DNA of 64,000 bases from Polyangiaceae bacterium. GTDB taxonomy: Bacteria > Myxococcota_A > Polyangia > Polyangiales > Polyangiaceae. The notes below the pieces were generated by a model. That model worked only from the letters and a program-made list of their open reading frames with translations. It was not told the origin of the DNA and did not search any database. Shown piece after piece: positions 1 to 10,050 of the stretch. How positions within the stretch are numbered: the first letter of the stretch is position 1; the number at the start of each line of letters is the position of its first letter. The stretch is from assembly GCA_019637295.1 (NCBI GenBank), contig JAHBVX010000010.1, forward strand, positions 62,001 through 126,000, written 5' to 3'. Position numbers and translations under genes: made by a program.

Positions 1-51
1 GGCGATGATGCCTGTCGTGCCGGGGTGACCGCCGCTCTGGGCAGACCTCGA

Positions 52-75
52 GAGCTGTCGAGTGATCGACAGCTC
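52..75 (+). terminator. Rho-independent terminator-like hairpin
   Basis: A perfect 10-bp stem (gagctgtcga / tcgacagctc) is closed by the GNRA-type tetraloop GTGA and followed on the plus strand by a moderately T-rich tail, tttcattctctc. It probably ends a gene that lies mostly left of the window: one plus-strand frame reaches a TGA at 26-28, which fits a C-terminus but cannot be proven. Confidence 0.55.
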
Positions 76-90
76 TTTCATTCTCTCACC

Positions 91-110
91 GGGGAGGCAC
101 GCGCCTCCCC
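91..110. terminator. Second hairpin, possible auxiliary terminator
   Basis: A perfect 8-bp G/C-rich stem (ggggaggc / gcctcccc) with loop ACGC lies 15 bp beyond the first hairpin. There is no T-run on either side, so it could be a backup terminator for either direction or an mRNA 3'-end stabiliser. The rest of positions 111-194 shows nothing recognisable. Confidence 0.3.
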
Positions 111-194
111 GCCCCGCCGAAGTGAATTCGTCGGGGCGGAGCCCCACGCGGGCCGGCTCCGCCGGCGCGAACTGGGTCAACTCCGGACAGCCCT

Positions 195-1091
195 TCAGTG
201 GCAATCCGCCGACTCGGTCGGCGTGGACTCGCCGAACAGCACCTTGCGCGGGCCTTCTTGGATCATGTCCGCGAGCAGGTCGCGCTGCTCTGCGGTGAGC
301 AGGGTGAGCGCGGTCTGCGTTCGCTCCGAGGCTCGCGCCATGCGCTTGCGCAGGAGGGCGGTCTTACTGACGCGCAAGCTGTCGAGCGCAGAGCGGAAGT
401 CTTCGCCCTCGAAGGCGTCCACCAGCGCCAACACCTCGGCGCGGCTCGGGCGCAGGCGTTCCGTCTCGCCGAACAACTCCTTCTGCATCTCCTTCAGCTT
501 GTCGACCTGAAAGGTGGAGAGCATCAGGTAGGCCGCGGCGCGGTCGAAGCCTTCACGCATTCGCTTGCCGCCCCGTCCTTGGGCGAAGCGCTCCTCGACC
601 TGCGCGCGCAGGGCCGTGCCTACCGCCTTACGCTGCTCGGGCTCGAGCAATGCGTGCACCTCCTCCAGCGCGTTGGCGCTCTGCACCAGGCGCGCCTCGG
701 CCGTGCGTACGGCCTCGTCGACGGATTCGTCGAACTGCGCGGTCCGAGCGTTGCCCGAGCGAACCACGTTCACCGCAGACGCGCGCATCTGCTCGCGCAC
801 CTGACGCCGACTCACGCGCTCCTCGGTCAGCTCGTTCGTGATCACGGTCAGCTGGCGAGCCTGCTGCGGCGTGAGGCTGCCATGCTCGCGGACGGTGCTG
901 ATCACCACCCGCACCGGATCGCGATAGCGCTCGCGCGCCGAACTGACGAGCTCCTGGGCAGCGGCCTCGTCCTCGCGGGAGGCGCGCTCGTCCACGCTGG
1001 CCGCGCAAGCGGCGACGCCGAGCAAAGAAATGGCGCCGGCCCCCAGGAGGAGACGGCTGGTGCGGCTTGGGACCCGGAACTTTCGCTGCAT
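195..1091 (-). CDS. Putative periplasmic lipoprotein with Spy/CpxP-like LTxxQ motifs
   Basis: This is a 298-aa protein. The ATG at 1091 was chosen because it directly precedes a lipoprotein signal: basic N-terminus, hydrophobic stretch from residue 14, and lipobox V-A-A-C with Cys29. The mature protein is almost wholly charged alpha-helix and has LTPQQ near residue 73 and a similar LLTAEQRDLL near the C-terminus. LTxxQ motifs mark the Spy/CpxP family of periplasmic chaperone or stress proteins, but this protein is about twice their usual length and the match is by motif only. It is divergent from the ABC transporter pair that starts at 1237, with 145 bp between them. A role in envelope stress is an inference. 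Confidence 0.6.
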   Translation of the reverse strand: MQRKFRVPSRTSRLLLGAGAISLLGVAACAASVDERASREDEAAAQELVSSARERYRDPVRVVISTVREHGSLTPQQARQLTVITNELTEERVSRRQVREQMRASAVNVVRSGNARTAQFDESVDEAVRTAEARLVQSANALEEVHALLEPEQRKAVGTALRAQVEERFAQGRGGKRMREGFDRAAAYLMLSTFQVDKLKEMQKELFGETERLRPSRAEVLALVDAFEGEDFRSALDSLRVSKTALLRKRMARASERTQTALTLLTAEQRDLLADMIQEGPRKVLFGESTPTESADCH

Positions 1092-1236
1092 GACCCTCAG
1101 TGTAGGGCACCGGGCCGCGGCGACACCCCCAAAGGCGCCTGGGCAACACTTCTTCACACTGACTCACGGACATTGCTCGGCACTTGTGGGCTCGGACTCG
1201 GACCCCAGACAGGTGTAGAGTCCGCCGCGCCTCGCC

Positions 1237-2124
1237 ATGACCCGCGCTCAGAGCATTCGCCTCGTGGCCAGCTTCGACCTGCTGGAGTCGCTCCGTTCCC
1301 GCAAGGCCGTGGTGCTCTTGGCGCTCTATCTGCTCGGAGCCCTCGGCGCGTCGGCGATCTTCATCCGCGTGCTCAGTGTGATCCGCGAGCGGCTGGAGGA
1401 GCAGGTGGGTCAGGCGGTGGACGTGAAGGAGCTGATGGCCAGCCCCGGCATGACGCGCTTGGTCGGCGCCTTGGCTGGGGACGCCGACGTCGCCGGCGCC
1501 ATCGTCACCATTCCGCCGCTGGCGCTGTTCTACGGCTGGCTGGCCATGAACTTCGTACCCTTGCTGGTGCTCTTCACCTCGGCGGACGCCGTCGCGGGCG
1601 ACGTATCCAGCGGCAGCGTGCGCTATTCCCTGTTCCGAACGGATCGCTTCAGCTGGGCGTTCGGCAAGCTGGTCGGTCAGACGACGCTGATGTCCCTCGG
1701 GGTGCTCGTCGGCGCACTCGGCTGCTTCGTGATGGGCCTCGTGTGGCTGGACGGCATGCCGGCGGGTGACACCGCCCTGTGGCTGCTGCGCATCTCGGGG
1801 CGCGCCATCGTCTACAGCTTCGCCTACCTGGGGATGGTCATGTGCGCCTCGCAGCTCACGCGCACGCACGCGCGCGCGGGCGGTCTCGCTCTCGCCATCA
1901 TGTTCCTCTGCTCCCTCGGGGGTCGAGTGTTGTCCGCCGAGCCCATCGAGGAGTCAGCGCCCGAGCTGTTCGGTGCGTTGGTCAAGCTCTTCCCGAACGG
2001 CCACCACCTCGCTCTCTGGCACCCGGGGCTCGGTCAGAGCCTGGGCGCCATGGCGGGCCTGCTCATCATTGGCCTGGGCTTCTTCGCGCTGGGCTTCTGG
2101 CGTTTTTCGGCGAGGGACGCATGA
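1237..2124 (+). CDS. ABC-2 family transporter permease
   Basis: This 295-aa integral membrane protein has about six hydrophobic segments (near residues 23-45, 95-125, 150-172, 190-208, 215-235 and 268-290). Its N-terminus carries an amphipathic segment followed by RSRK and the first membrane helix, the usual ABC-2 layout. A periplasmic loop lies between helices 1 and 2. The stop codon overlaps the start of the ATPase gene as ATGA at 2121-2124, so the two subunits are translationally coupled and should form one transporter. The substrate cannot be read from the sequence; ABC-2 exporters move polysaccharides, lipids, drugs or other small molecules. Confidence 0.85.
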   Translation: MTRAQSIRLVASFDLLESLRSRKAVVLLALYLLGALGASAIFIRVLSVIRERLEEQVGQAVDVKELMASPGMTRLVGALAGDADVAGAIVTIPPLALFYGWLAMNFVPLLVLFTSADAVAGDVSSGSVRYSLFRTDRFSWAFGKLVGQTTLMSLGVLVGALGCFVMGLVWLDGMPAGDTALWLLRISGRAIVYSFAYLGMVMCASQLTRTHARAGGLALAIMFLCSLGGRVLSAEPIEESAPELFGALVKLFPNGHHLALWHPGLGQSLGAMAGLLIIGLGFFALGFWRFSARDA

Positions 2125-3056
2125 CCTTCGCCCTCACGCTACGCGGGCTGCGCAAGAGCTACGGCCGTACCGTGGCCCTCGACGGCCTCGACGTGCGCGT
2201 CCCGAAGGGCGCCATCTGCGGCTTCGTGGGGCCAAACGGCGCGGGTAAGACCACGACCTTCGGCATCATCGGCGGCTTGATCCGCCCGGATGCGGGCGAT
2301 GTGGACATCCTCGGTCGGGGAGCCCTGCGGCCGCACGAGACGCCCGGCACGCTGACCATGCTGCCGCAGGACTGCGAGCTCAGCCCGCACGTCACCCTCA
2401 CCCAGCTGCTCACCCACTACGCTCGCCTGCAGGGCATGACGGCCGCCGAAGCCGCTCGCGAGGTAGAGGAGAGGCTCGCCGAGGTCGCGCTCGCGGAGCG
2501 CGCGGCAGCGCGCATCAAGACTCTGTCCCATGGCATGAGGCGCCGCGTCAGTATCGCTCAGGCGCTGCTCGGCAAGCCGGATCTGGTATTGCTCGACGAG
2601 CCCACCAGCGGACTCGACCCGGAGCTGGTGGTGCGCATGCGGGAGGTGTTCGCGTCCCACCGCGGCAAGCGCACGCTGATCGTCAGCTCGCACAACCTGC
2701 TCGAGCTCGAGGCGCTGTGCGATCACGTGATCTTCATCGAGCGCGGGCGCTGCACCCGGAGCGGCTCGATGGCGGAGGTCACCGAGCAGGGCCTGGTGAT
2801 TCGCTACACTCTCGAGAGCGCGGTGGAGCTCTCGGCGCTCGCGGCGGGCCACCCCGAGCTGGAGATGACCTGGGAAGGGACCAGCCTGGTCGTTCGCGGC
2901 TCGGGCAGCTGGACCGCGCCGGCGCTCAACGCCACGGTCGTGCCCTACTTGTTGCACGCGGGCGCCGGCCTGCTCGAGATCCGCCGCGGCAAGTCGCTGG
3001 AGGACGCCTACCTCGCAGGCAAGCTCGAGGCCGAGAGCGAGACGCCGGCGAGTTGA
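2121..3056 (+). CDS. ABC transporter ATP-binding protein
   Basis: This 311-aa nucleotide-binding subunit pairs with the permease just upstream. All catalytic motifs are intact: Walker A GPNGAGKTT at about residues 37-45, signature LSHGM near 137, Walker B LVLLDEP near 156 and a switch histidine in IVSSH. After the ATPase core come about 80 residues of accessory C-terminal domain, as in many ABC-2 drug or lipid exporters. The ATG at 2121 is inside the stop overlap with the permease. The gene is followed by a bidirectional terminator and converges on the cfa-like gene. The substrate is unknown. Confidence 0.93.
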   Translation: MTFALTLRGLRKSYGRTVALDGLDVRVPKGAICGFVGPNGAGKTTTFGIIGGLIRPDAGDVDILGRGALRPHETPGTLTMLPQDCELSPHVTLTQLLTHYARLQGMTAAEAAREVEERLAEVALAERAAARIKTLSHGMRRRVSIAQALLGKPDLVLLDEPTSGLDPELVVRMREVFASHRGKRTLIVSSHNLLELEALCDHVIFIERGRCTRSGSMAEVTEQGLVIRYTLESAVELSALAAGHPELEMTWEGTSLVVRGSGSWTAPALNATVVPYLLHAGAGLLEIRRGKSLEDAYLAGKLEAESETPAS

Positions 3057-3076
3057 GGCTCGGGGCCAGACGCGCG

Positions 3077-3113
3077 AAAGGCCGGGGGCGCCAGCGTGGC
3101 GCGACCGGCCTTT
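3077..3113. terminator. Bidirectional terminator between convergent genes
   Basis: The outer stem AAAGGCCGG (3077-3085) pairs perfectly with CCGGCCTTT (3105-3113), and an inner CGCCA/TGGCG stem lies inside. The A-run on the left and T-run on the right make it usable in both directions, matching its place between the convergent ABC ATPase gene and the methyltransferase gene. Confidence 0.7.
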
Positions 3114-3121
3114 GCAGCACT

Positions 3122-3148
3122 CTGGAGCGTTGGCTCCAGACCGGAGCG

Positions 3149-3156
<8 letters not shown>
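3122..3156. repeat. Tandem pair of short hairpins
   Basis: Two imperfect copies of a ggagcg(tt/tc)(g/a)gctccagac unit lie head to tail. Each forms its own stem: CTGGAGC-GTTG-GCTCCAG at 3122-3139 and GGAGC-GTCA-GCTCC at 3143-3156. The second covers the stop codon of the methyltransferase gene (TCA at 3149-3151). They probably reinforce termination or protect the 3' end of the mRNA. Confidence 0.5.
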
Positions 3157-4330
<1,174 letters not shown>

Positions 4331-4383
4331 GAAGTCCCTTTGGTTCGAGCGGCGGAACCTAGCTCGACATCCGTCAAACACCC

Positions 4384-5253
4384 TCATGGTTTCTTCAATA
4401 AATGCAGAGTGGCCGTCCGTTCAGCCTCGGCGAGGCGCCGCGCAAGCTCGGGGAGCACCTGCCCCGCGTGGGCGTCGACCCGCAGGCTCGCCGCCGGATC
4501 CCCCCGGGACACCCCCAGATTGACGATGCCAATGGGCAGACCCCGCTCGTGGGCCCGCCGGACGAAGCGAAACCCGGAGTAGACGGCGAGCGAGGAGCCC
4601 ACCACCAGCAGCGCCTCGGCCTGGTCGAGCAGGTCGAAGGCCGCGTCCACCACCGACCGGGGAACCCCCTCCCCGAAGAACACCACGTCCGGCTTCAGCG
4701 CTCCGCCACAGGCGGGGCAGCTCGGCGCGCGGAAGGTGAGCAGCAGCTCGGAGGGCACCTCGGCGTCGCCATCCGGCGCCTGCTCCGCGAAGGTCTCGCT
4801 GAAGCCTGGGTTGGCCTCGAGCATGCGCTGCTGGACGTCGCTGCGGGGCTCGAGCCGCTGACAGACCAGGCAGCGCACCCGCGACAGGGCACCGTGCAGC
4901 TCGATGACGCGTCGACTTCCGCTGGCCTGGTGCAGGCCGTCCACGTTCTGGGTGATGACGCCTGGCATGGCCCCGAGGTCCTCTAGCGCCGCGAGCGCGC
5001 GATGCGCGGGGTTGGGCCGCGCGGCCGCCAGGCGTGGCCAACCGACGAGGGACCGCGCCCAATAGCGGGCGCGGGCCGGCGCGCTGTGCAGAAACTCGCG
5101 GGCTTGAACGGGGTTGGTCGCGCGGCGGCGCGTCTCTGGACCGCGGTAGTCCGGGATCCCGCTCTCGGTGCTGCAGCCCGCCCCGGTCAGCGCCGCGAAG
5201 CGACGACCGGCGAGCAGAGCCGCCAGGTCCTGCGGGGAGCCGCTCCGTGACAC
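4384..5253 (-). CDS. Sir2-family NAD-dependent protein deacylase (sirtuin)
   Basis: The predicted 289-aa protein contains the sirtuin signature [15 protein letters not shown] starting near residue 24. TQNVDGLH and ELHGA supply the catalytic His. CLVC and CPAC pairs form the structural zinc site, and FFGE and VVGSSL complete the NAD-binding fold. It should remove acyl groups from lysines while consuming NAD+. The segment between the two Cys pairs is longer than usual. The start is uncertain: the GTG at 5253 best fits the family's short N-terminus, while GTG 5322 or a start at 5364 would reach or overlap the divergent gene starting at 5331. Cytoplasmic. Confidence 0.88.
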   Translation of the reverse strand: MSRSGSPQDLAALLAGRRFAALTGAGCSTESGIPDYRGPETRRRATNPVQAREFLHSAPARARYWARSLVGWPRLAAARPNPAHRALAALEDLGAMPGVITQNVDGLHQASGSRRVIELHGALSRVRCLVCQRLEPRSDVQQRMLEANPGFSETFAEQAPDGDAEVPSELLLTFRAPSCPACGGALKPDVVFFGEGVPRSVVDAAFDLLDQAEALLVVGSSLAVYSGFRFVRRAHERGLPIGIVNLGVSRGDPAASLRVDAHAGQVLPELARRLAEAERTATLHLLKKP

Positions 5254-5330
5254 CCGCTCGTTTGTTCGTGATACCTCGGCGGCCGTCAAGCCGATGACGA
5301 ACGCCCTGTCTTGCTCTATCACTGCTCGGG

Positions 5331-6197
5331 ATGGCTCGACTCTCGGCCGTGCTCGGCAACTCACAGCGCCTCGACGGTGGCGCCATGTTCGGCAACGCCC
5401 CCCGCGCGCTGTGGCAGCGCTGGTCTCCTCCGGACGATCAGAATCGCATCCGACTCGCCTGTCGCGCCTTGCTGCTCGAGGAGGATTCGGGGCGCATCGT
5501 GCTGCTCGAGTCCGGCATCGGCGCGTTCTTCTCGCCGGCGCTGCGCGAGCGGTTCGGGGTCGAAGAGGAGCGTCACGTGCTGCTCGAGTCGCTGGCCGAG
5601 CTCGGGCTCAGTCACGCTGACATCGACGTGGTGGTGCTCAGCCACCTGCACTTCGACCACGCTGGCGGGCTGCTCGAGGCGTGGGAGGACGGAAAGCCGG
5701 CGTCGCTGCTGTTTCCCAAGGCTCGCTTCCTCGTGTCGCGGACGGCCTGGGAGCGAGCAGTCTCGCCCCACTCGCGCGACCGCGCGTCGTTCATCCCCGA
5801 GCTGCAGCCGCTGCTCGAGGCATCGGGTCGGCTCGAGCTGATCGACGGTGAACGCTCGGACACGCTGGGTGCGGACTATCGACTCCACTACTCGGAGGGT
5901 CACACCCCCGGGCTGATGCTGACGGAGGTGGCGAGCGCCGAGGGCTGCGTGTTGTTCGCCGCGGACCTGATCCCGGGTCGCGCCTGGGTCCATCTGCCTA
6001 TCACCATGGGTTACGACCGCTTCGCCGAGCGCTTGATCGACGAGAAGGAGCGGCTGCTCGGCGAGCTGCTCGGTCGCGACGCTCGACTGTTCTTCACGCA
6101 CGATCCGGAGGTGGCTCTCGCGCGTCTGACGCGGGACGACCGCGGTCGCTTCGGCGTTCGGGAAGAGATCGCCGCTCCGCAGCGGCTCGCGCTCTGA
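5331..6197 (+). CDS. MBL-fold metallo-hydrolase
   Basis: This 288-aa metallo-beta-lactamase-fold protein has the metal-binding motif HLHFDH at residues 105-110. A third His lies in EGHTPG, an Asp in FAADL and a final His in FFTHD, so a complete dinuclear metal site is present. There is no signal peptide, so it is cytoplasmic. The fold includes lactonases, thioesterases and glyoxalase II-like enzymes. The HLHFDHAGG pattern and overall length resemble the quorum-quenching lactonase-like group, but that is not specific enough to assign a substrate. It is divergent from the sirtuin gene and converges on the cobalamin adenosyltransferase with a 3-bp gap. Confidence 0.85.
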   Translation: MARLSAVLGNSQRLDGGAMFGNAPRALWQRWSPPDDQNRIRLACRALLLEEDSGRIVLLESGIGAFFSPALRERFGVEEERHVLLESLAELGLSHADIDVVVLSHLHFDHAGGLLEAWEDGKPASLLFPKARFLVSRTAWERAVSPHSRDRASFIPELQPLLEASGRLELIDGERSDTLGADYRLHYSEGHTPGLMLTEVASAEGCVLFAADLIPGRAWVHLPITMGYDRFAERLIDEKERLLGELLGRDARLFFTHDPEVALARLTRDDRGRFGVREEIAAPQRLAL

Positions 6198-6200
6198 GCG

Positions 6201-6755
6201 TCAGCGGACGCGGGCGCTCCAGGGGACGTCCGCGACGCCGGCGAGGTGGTTGGCGCGGCGAGCCAACGTGAAGAGCAGGTCGCTCAGTCGGTTGAGGTAC
6301 ACGATGAGCTCGTGCCGTATCGCTCGGGTCTTGCTCGCGGTAAGCACGCGTCGCTCCGCGCGTCGGCATACGGTTCGGGCGAGGTGCAGCGCGGCCGCGC
6401 CTTGGGTCCCGCCCGGCAGGACGAAGGTCTTCAGCTCGGCGAGCCCAACCTCGGCCGCGTCGATCGCGTGCTCGAGACGCGTCACGTCATCGCTGGAGAT
6501 CAAGGCTAGCTTCAGTTTGTCTTCCTTGCCCGCCGCGGTGGCGAGCTCCGCGCCGATCGCGAACAGATCCGACTGGATCTGCTCGAGTACGGTGTCGAGC
6601 TCCGAGGCGAGCGCTGCGCTGCGCGCCAGGCCGATCACGGCGTTTACCTCGTCCACCGTGCCGTAGGCGTCCACCGACGCGTCGTCTTTGTCCACGCGCG
6701 CACCACCAAACAGACCCGTCTGGCCTGCGTCACCGGTGCGCGTGTAGATCTTCAC
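6201..6755 (-). CDS. PduO-type cob(I)alamin adenosyltransferase
   Basis: This 184-aa protein has the PduO-type signature: N-terminal KIYTRTGDAGQTGL, VDAYGTVDEVNA near residue 30, and the helical R-x-x-C-R-R-A-E-R-R segment near residue 130 that forms the ATP/corrinoid site. It converts cob(I)alamin plus ATP into adenosylcobalamin. The GTG at 6755 overlaps the CarD stop codon (GTGA, 6752-6755), so it should be translated by coupling to CarD. AGGAGA sits upstream inside the end of carD. No other B12 gene is in the window. Pairing with a general transcription factor is unexpected and could be simple operon economy. Confidence 0.92.
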   Translation of the reverse strand: MKIYTRTGDAGQTGLFGGARVDKDDASVDAYGTVDEVNAVIGLARSAALASELDTVLEQIQSDLFAIGAELATAAGKEDKLKLALISSDDVTRLEHAIDAAEVGLAELKTFVLPGGTQGAAALHLARTVCRRAERRVLTASKTRAIRHELIVYLNRLSDLLFTLARRANHLAGVADVPWSARVR

Positions 6756-7267
6756 GCCGAGAAGATCTCCTGAATCTCGGTCTCGATGGTGGCCCGAGTC
6801 ACCTTCTTGGCGAGGGCGAGCTCTTGGATCAGCAGACTGCGAGCTTGATCGAGCAGGCGCCGCTCGCCGAAGGACAGGTCTTTGTCGAACTTGAGGCGGT
6901 ACATGTCGCGCAGCACCTTGGCGATCTCCGCGGGTAGACCGCTCTTGAGCATCTCCGTGTAGGCGCGGAAGCGACGGTTCCAGGGCTGGACGTCGACCGC
7001 CACCTCGGGCGCGCGCAGGATGTCGATGATCTTGTCCGCTTCCCGCTTCTTCATCACGGGTCGGAGGCCGACCCGCTCTGCGGCGTCCACGGGCACCATG
7101 ACCTTCAGACCCGTGTCGATGATCTTGATGACGTAGACCTGCGCTGGGTGACCGCCGAGGTCGCGCTGCTCCACGCCGACCATTTCCCCTACTCCGTGGG
7201 CCGGGTGCACCGCCATCTCCCCGCTCTTGAAGGGACGACGCGGCTGCGTGCTGACCTGGGATTCCAT
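6752..7267 (-). CDS. carD: CarD/CdnL-family transcription regulator
   Basis: This 171-aa protein has an N-terminal RNA-polymerase-interacting Tudor-like domain (about residues 12-75; FKSGEMAVHPAHGVG opens it), the segment that resembles TRCF. A C-terminal all-helical domain (about 80-171) follows and includes WNRRFRAY, the region that contacts promoter DNA next to the -10 element in known members. CdnL/CarD proteins bind the RNA polymerase beta subunit and stabilise open complexes, especially at rRNA promoters. The length matches CdnL rather than the longer myxobacterial CarD with its AT-hook tail. The first gene of a two-gene operon with the adenosyltransferase. Confidence 0.92.
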   Translation of the reverse strand: MESQVSTQPRRPFKSGEMAVHPAHGVGEMVGVEQRDLGGHPAQVYVIKIIDTGLKVMVPVDAAERVGLRPVMKKREADKIIDILRAPEVAVDVQPWNRRFRAYTEMLKSGLPAEIAKVLRDMYRLKFDKDLSFGERRLLDQARSLLIQELALAKKVTRATIETEIQEIFSA

Positions 7268-7373
7268 CTATGCTCCTGCTCTGCCCCGGGGGCATCCGCC
7301 CTCGAGGACCGCGCCTCCTACCACCGTCCCGACTTCGGGGTCAATCGGCAAGTTGAGCCATAAATGGGTGAAA

Positions 7374-8381
7374 TCACTTCCTGTTTTTCGCAGGGTGGCC
7401 GAGCTCCAGGATTTCCGATACCTCGGCGCTGACCGCGGCTTTCAGGCCCTGGGCCAGGGGTCGAGCCGCCAGCCGGGTGCGCAACACGAGCAGGGTACTC
7501 GTGCCGCTCGTGCGCGGCGCCTCGCTCGGCTCGTCCAGCGCGAGCAGCCGGCCCAGCGAGTCTTGGGCCAGGTCCTCCCAGGCCTCCCTCAATCGCGAGG
7601 CCGCGTCCGGCTCGGGCCACTCGCCGGCGAGGTACACCGTCACGTCCAGCTGCTCGGGGGAGACGGGGCGCGCGGTGACGCCCAGCGCCGTGGCCGACTC
7701 GAGCAGCCCGCGCGCTCCCTTCGCCCAGCTCGTATCGAACGGGCCCGGCGCGTAGAAGGCCACGGGCTCCTCCAACATCGCCGGCGGTAGCTCCGCGAGC
7801 GCGGCGCCTCGCAGCGCGGGCGGACTCTTCTTCAACCTGCCCAGCGCGAAGGCCTCGGCCGCGCGCGCGGGCAGCGCAGAGCCCACCGAGACCGCGATCC
7901 ACTCGTCGTCCAGGAGCAGCAGAGTCTGCGGCGTCTGACCGATCACGCCAGTGACTCGGCGCAGACGGGAGTGCGGCGACGCCACCTTCGGTGTGGTGAC
8001 CAAGCGCTCGCTGAAGCGCTCTTCGACCGTCGCTCCCGCAGGCGTCCTCGCGAAGTACACCGTAGCGAAGTCGAATCCGGCCACGACGGCGTGGGTCGTG
8101 CTCTCCAGCGCTACGCCGCTGCTCTGGGCAAAGGCGCGACGCTGCTCGCTCGGAATGACGAGCTCGAGCGCGGTGCGGAGCTCCCGCGAGCCCAGCAGCG
8201 CGTCCGGGCGCACGACCACCATCCAGCGCAGCCCGGCGGCAGGGACGTAGTCCGTGAGGGGCCCCGCGTGCAGGGTGGCCTCAGGCGCCGCAGCCGGCGG
8301 CCGAGGCGCAGGGGTCTGCCCCCCGCAGCTCGCGATCGCGAGAGCCAGCCCGGCGGGCCACAGCGCGCGCCAGCGAGTCAC
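7374..8381 (-). CDS. Hypothetical lipoprotein in the tyrS operon
   Basis: This 335-aa protein is of a family I do not recognise. A GTG at 8381 overlaps the tyrS stop codon (GTGA) and opens a lipoprotein signal with lipobox I-A-S-C at Cys19, followed by a Pro/Ala-rich tether. The mature part alternates predicted strands and helices (a [11 protein letters not shown] segment, then [12 protein letters not shown], then [14 protein letters not shown]), suggesting two similar alpha/beta halves. Such proteins are common as uncharacterised outer-membrane-linked factors in myxobacteria. It is coupled to tyrS, so its expression should follow that of tRNA charging, but nothing in the protein points to a role in translation. 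Confidence 0.75.
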   Translation of the reverse strand: MTRWRALWPAGLALAIASCGGQTPAPRPPAAAPEATLHAGPLTDYVPAAGLRWMVVVRPDALLGSRELRTALELVIPSEQRRAFAQSSGVALESTTHAVVAGFDFATVYFARTPAGATVEERFSERLVTTPKVASPHSRLRRVTGVIGQTPQTLLLLDDEWIAVSVGSALPARAAEAFALGRLKKSPPALRGAALAELPPAMLEEPVAFYAPGPFDTSWAKGARGLLESATALGVTARPVSPEQLDVTVYLAGEWPEPDAASRLREAWEDLAQDSLGRLLALDEPSEAPRTSGTSTLLVLRTRLAARPLAQGLKAAVSAEVSEILELGHPAKNRK

Positions 8382-9595
8382 GGCGCGACGCGGATCCGGC
8401 AAAAGCGCCGCTTCTTCGAGCCGACCCGCACCAAGTGCTCGCTGCCCGCTGACAGCCTCGAGTACGGATCGCTGACGCGGCTGCCATCGAGCTCGACCCC
8501 GCCCTGTTGAATCAGCCGACGCGCCTCGCCACCCGAGCTGGTGAGCCCCGCGAGCTGCAGCGCCTTGGCCAGGAGCAGCCCCTCCCCCTCTGGCGCGAGG
8601 GTGATCTCCGCCACGTCCCTCGGGACTCCGCGCCCGAGGTAGGTGGCCTCGAAGGTGTCGCGCGCGCGCTCGGCTGCCTCCTGACCTTGAAAGCGGGCCA
8701 CCAGCTCGAGCGCCAGCGCAGACTTCGCGGCGAGCGGGTCGCCCGCCGCGCGGATGGCCTCGATCTCCGCGGTGCTCTTGGCCGAGAGCAGCTCGAAGAA
8801 TCTCCACACGACCGCGTCGTCGATCTGCATGCACTTACGGAACATCTCGGTCGGAGGTTCCAGCAGCCCGATGGCGTTGCCCGCCGACTTGCTCATCTTC
8901 TTGCCCACGACCGCGCCATCCTGGAGCCGCGCGTCGATACCCTCCAGGATGGGAGTCGTGATCACGATCTGCGGCGGCAGGCCGTAGCGTTGCATCAGGT
9001 CGCGGCCGACCATCAGGTTGAACAGCTGGTCCGTGCCGCCGAGCTCCACGTCGCTCTCGAGCGCGACCGAGTCGTAGCCCTGGAGCAGCGGGTAGAGGAA
9101 CTCGTGCAAGTAGATGTCGCGATGGTTGTCCAGCCGTTCGCGGAAGTCCCGGCGCTCCAGGGTCCGTGCCACGGTGCGCCGAGCGGCCAGCTCGATGACC
9201 TTGTCCAGCGACAGCCCGGCCAGCCACTCGCTGTTGTAGCGGACGGTGGTTCGCCCTTCGTCCAGCACCTTGAATGCCTGTTCCGTATAGGTTTTTGCCG
9301 AGGCCAGCACCTCCTCGCGCGTCAGCCGCGGCCGCATGTCGTTCTGACCCGTCGGGTCGCCGACCATGGCGGTGAAGTCGCCGATCAGGAACGTGACCTC
9401 GTGGCCCAAATCCTGGAACGTCTTCATCTTCTGCATCAGCACGGTGTGACCGAGGTGCAGGTCCGGACGGGTCGGATCGAAGCCGGCTTTGACACGGAGG
9501 GGTCGCCCGCTCGACAGCCGCTCGAGCAGCTCGGCTCGCTGATGAAGGTCCACGACTCCGCGTGCGATCTCGGCGAGCTGGTCTTCGGGACTCAC
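8378..9595 (-). CDS. tyrS: Tyrosine--tRNA ligase
   Basis: This 405-aa class I aminoacyl-tRNA synthetase charges tRNA-Tyr with tyrosine. Its ATP-site HIGH-type motif reads HLGHT near residue 48, KMSKS lies near residue 228, and a C-terminal S4 RNA-binding domain covers about the last 60 residues ([16 protein letters not shown]). It belongs to the bacterial TyrZ-like branch with a long insert. The GTG at 9595, preceded by GAGG at about 6 nt, was preferred to an in-frame TTG at 9631 because the protein then begins with the family-typical SPEDQLAEI. It is 56 bp downstream of the HU gene and overlaps the following lipoprotein gene by 4 bp. Confidence 0.95.
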   Translation of the reverse strand: MSPEDQLAEIARGVVDLHQRAELLERLSSGRPLRVKAGFDPTRPDLHLGHTVLMQKMKTFQDLGHEVTFLIGDFTAMVGDPTGQNDMRPRLTREEVLASAKTYTEQAFKVLDEGRTTVRYNSEWLAGLSLDKVIELAARRTVARTLERRDFRERLDNHRDIYLHEFLYPLLQGYDSVALESDVELGGTDQLFNLMVGRDLMQRYGLPPQIVITTPILEGIDARLQDGAVVGKKMSKSAGNAIGLLEPPTEMFRKCMQIDDAVVWRFFELLSAKSTAEIEAIRAAGDPLAAKSALALELVARFQGQEAAERARDTFEATYLGRGVPRDVAEITLAPEGEGLLLAKALQLAGLTSSGGEARRLIQQGGVELDGSRVSDPYSRLSAGSEHLVRVGSKKRRFCRIRVAP

Positions 9596-9651
9596 GGGGC
9601 CCTCATAGCGCAGGCGAGGGTCCGCGACCAAAGCCCGCGCAGTCGGCGCGA

Positions 9652-9984
9652 TCAGTCGTCGTGGTTGTCGTCGTCGTCGTCGTCCACGAGCGCGATGTGG
9701 CGGCTGTTGTTGACGAGCTCCTTGAGCTCCTTGCCGACCTTGAAGAACGGCAAGCGCTTGGCCGGCACGGGCACGGGCTGACCGGTGCGCGGGTTGCGCC
9801 CCGCGTAGGGCTTGTAGGGCCGCACGGTGAAGCTGCCGAAGCCACGGATTTCAATACCTTCGCCGCGCTGAAGCGCTTCGGTCATCGCGTCGAACACGCA
9901 GTTGACCACCTGCTCGGCGCGAGCCTTCGTCAGCTCTCCGCGAGCCGCAATGGCCTCAATCAGCTCGCTCTTGGTCATCCCCAT
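9652..9984 (-). CDS. HU/IHF-family nucleoid protein with acidic tail
   Basis: This 110-aa protein has a complete HU/IHF fold at residues 1-95. The dimer helices begin [11 protein letters not shown], the signature [10 protein letters not shown] is followed by the DNA-bending arm with the conserved GRNPRTGQ and its Pro, and [12 protein letters not shown] ends the domain. The C-terminus adds a run of about ten acidic residues ([10 protein letters not shown]) absent from standard HU. Acidic tails on DNA-binding proteins usually tune affinity or compete with DNA for the basic arm. GGAG lies 7 nt before the ATG, and a -35-like TTGACA sits upstream at 10038-10043. First gene of the HU-tyrS-lipoprotein operon. 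Confidence 0.93.
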   Translation of the reverse strand: MGMTKSELIEAIAARGELTKARAEQVVNCVFDAMTEALQRGEGIEIRGFGSFTVRPYKPYAGRNPRTGQPVPVPAKRLPFFKVGKELKELVNNSRHIALVDDDDDDNHDD

Positions 9985-10014
9985 GGGTGGCTCCGCCCTT
10001 CGACGATCTGCCTG

Positions 10015-10043
10015 ATGGTTTTTCCTAACGCCTCAATTGTCAA
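10015..10043 (-). promoter_or_regulatory. Candidate sigma-70 promoter for the HU-tyrS operon
   Basis: On the minus strand a perfect -35 TTGACA (10043-10038) is followed by a 17-bp spacer and AACCAT (10020-10015), a weak -10. Transcription would start about 25 bp before the HU ATG. The perfect -35 in otherwise very G+C-rich DNA is the main support. Confidence 0.45.
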
Positions 10044-10050
10044 CGCCTTT

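Noticed and set aside
5331-6197. Calling the MBL-fold protein a quorum-quenching lactonase
   Set aside because: The metal-binding motif is shared by many MBL hydrolases and nothing in the sequence or neighbours fixes the substrate.
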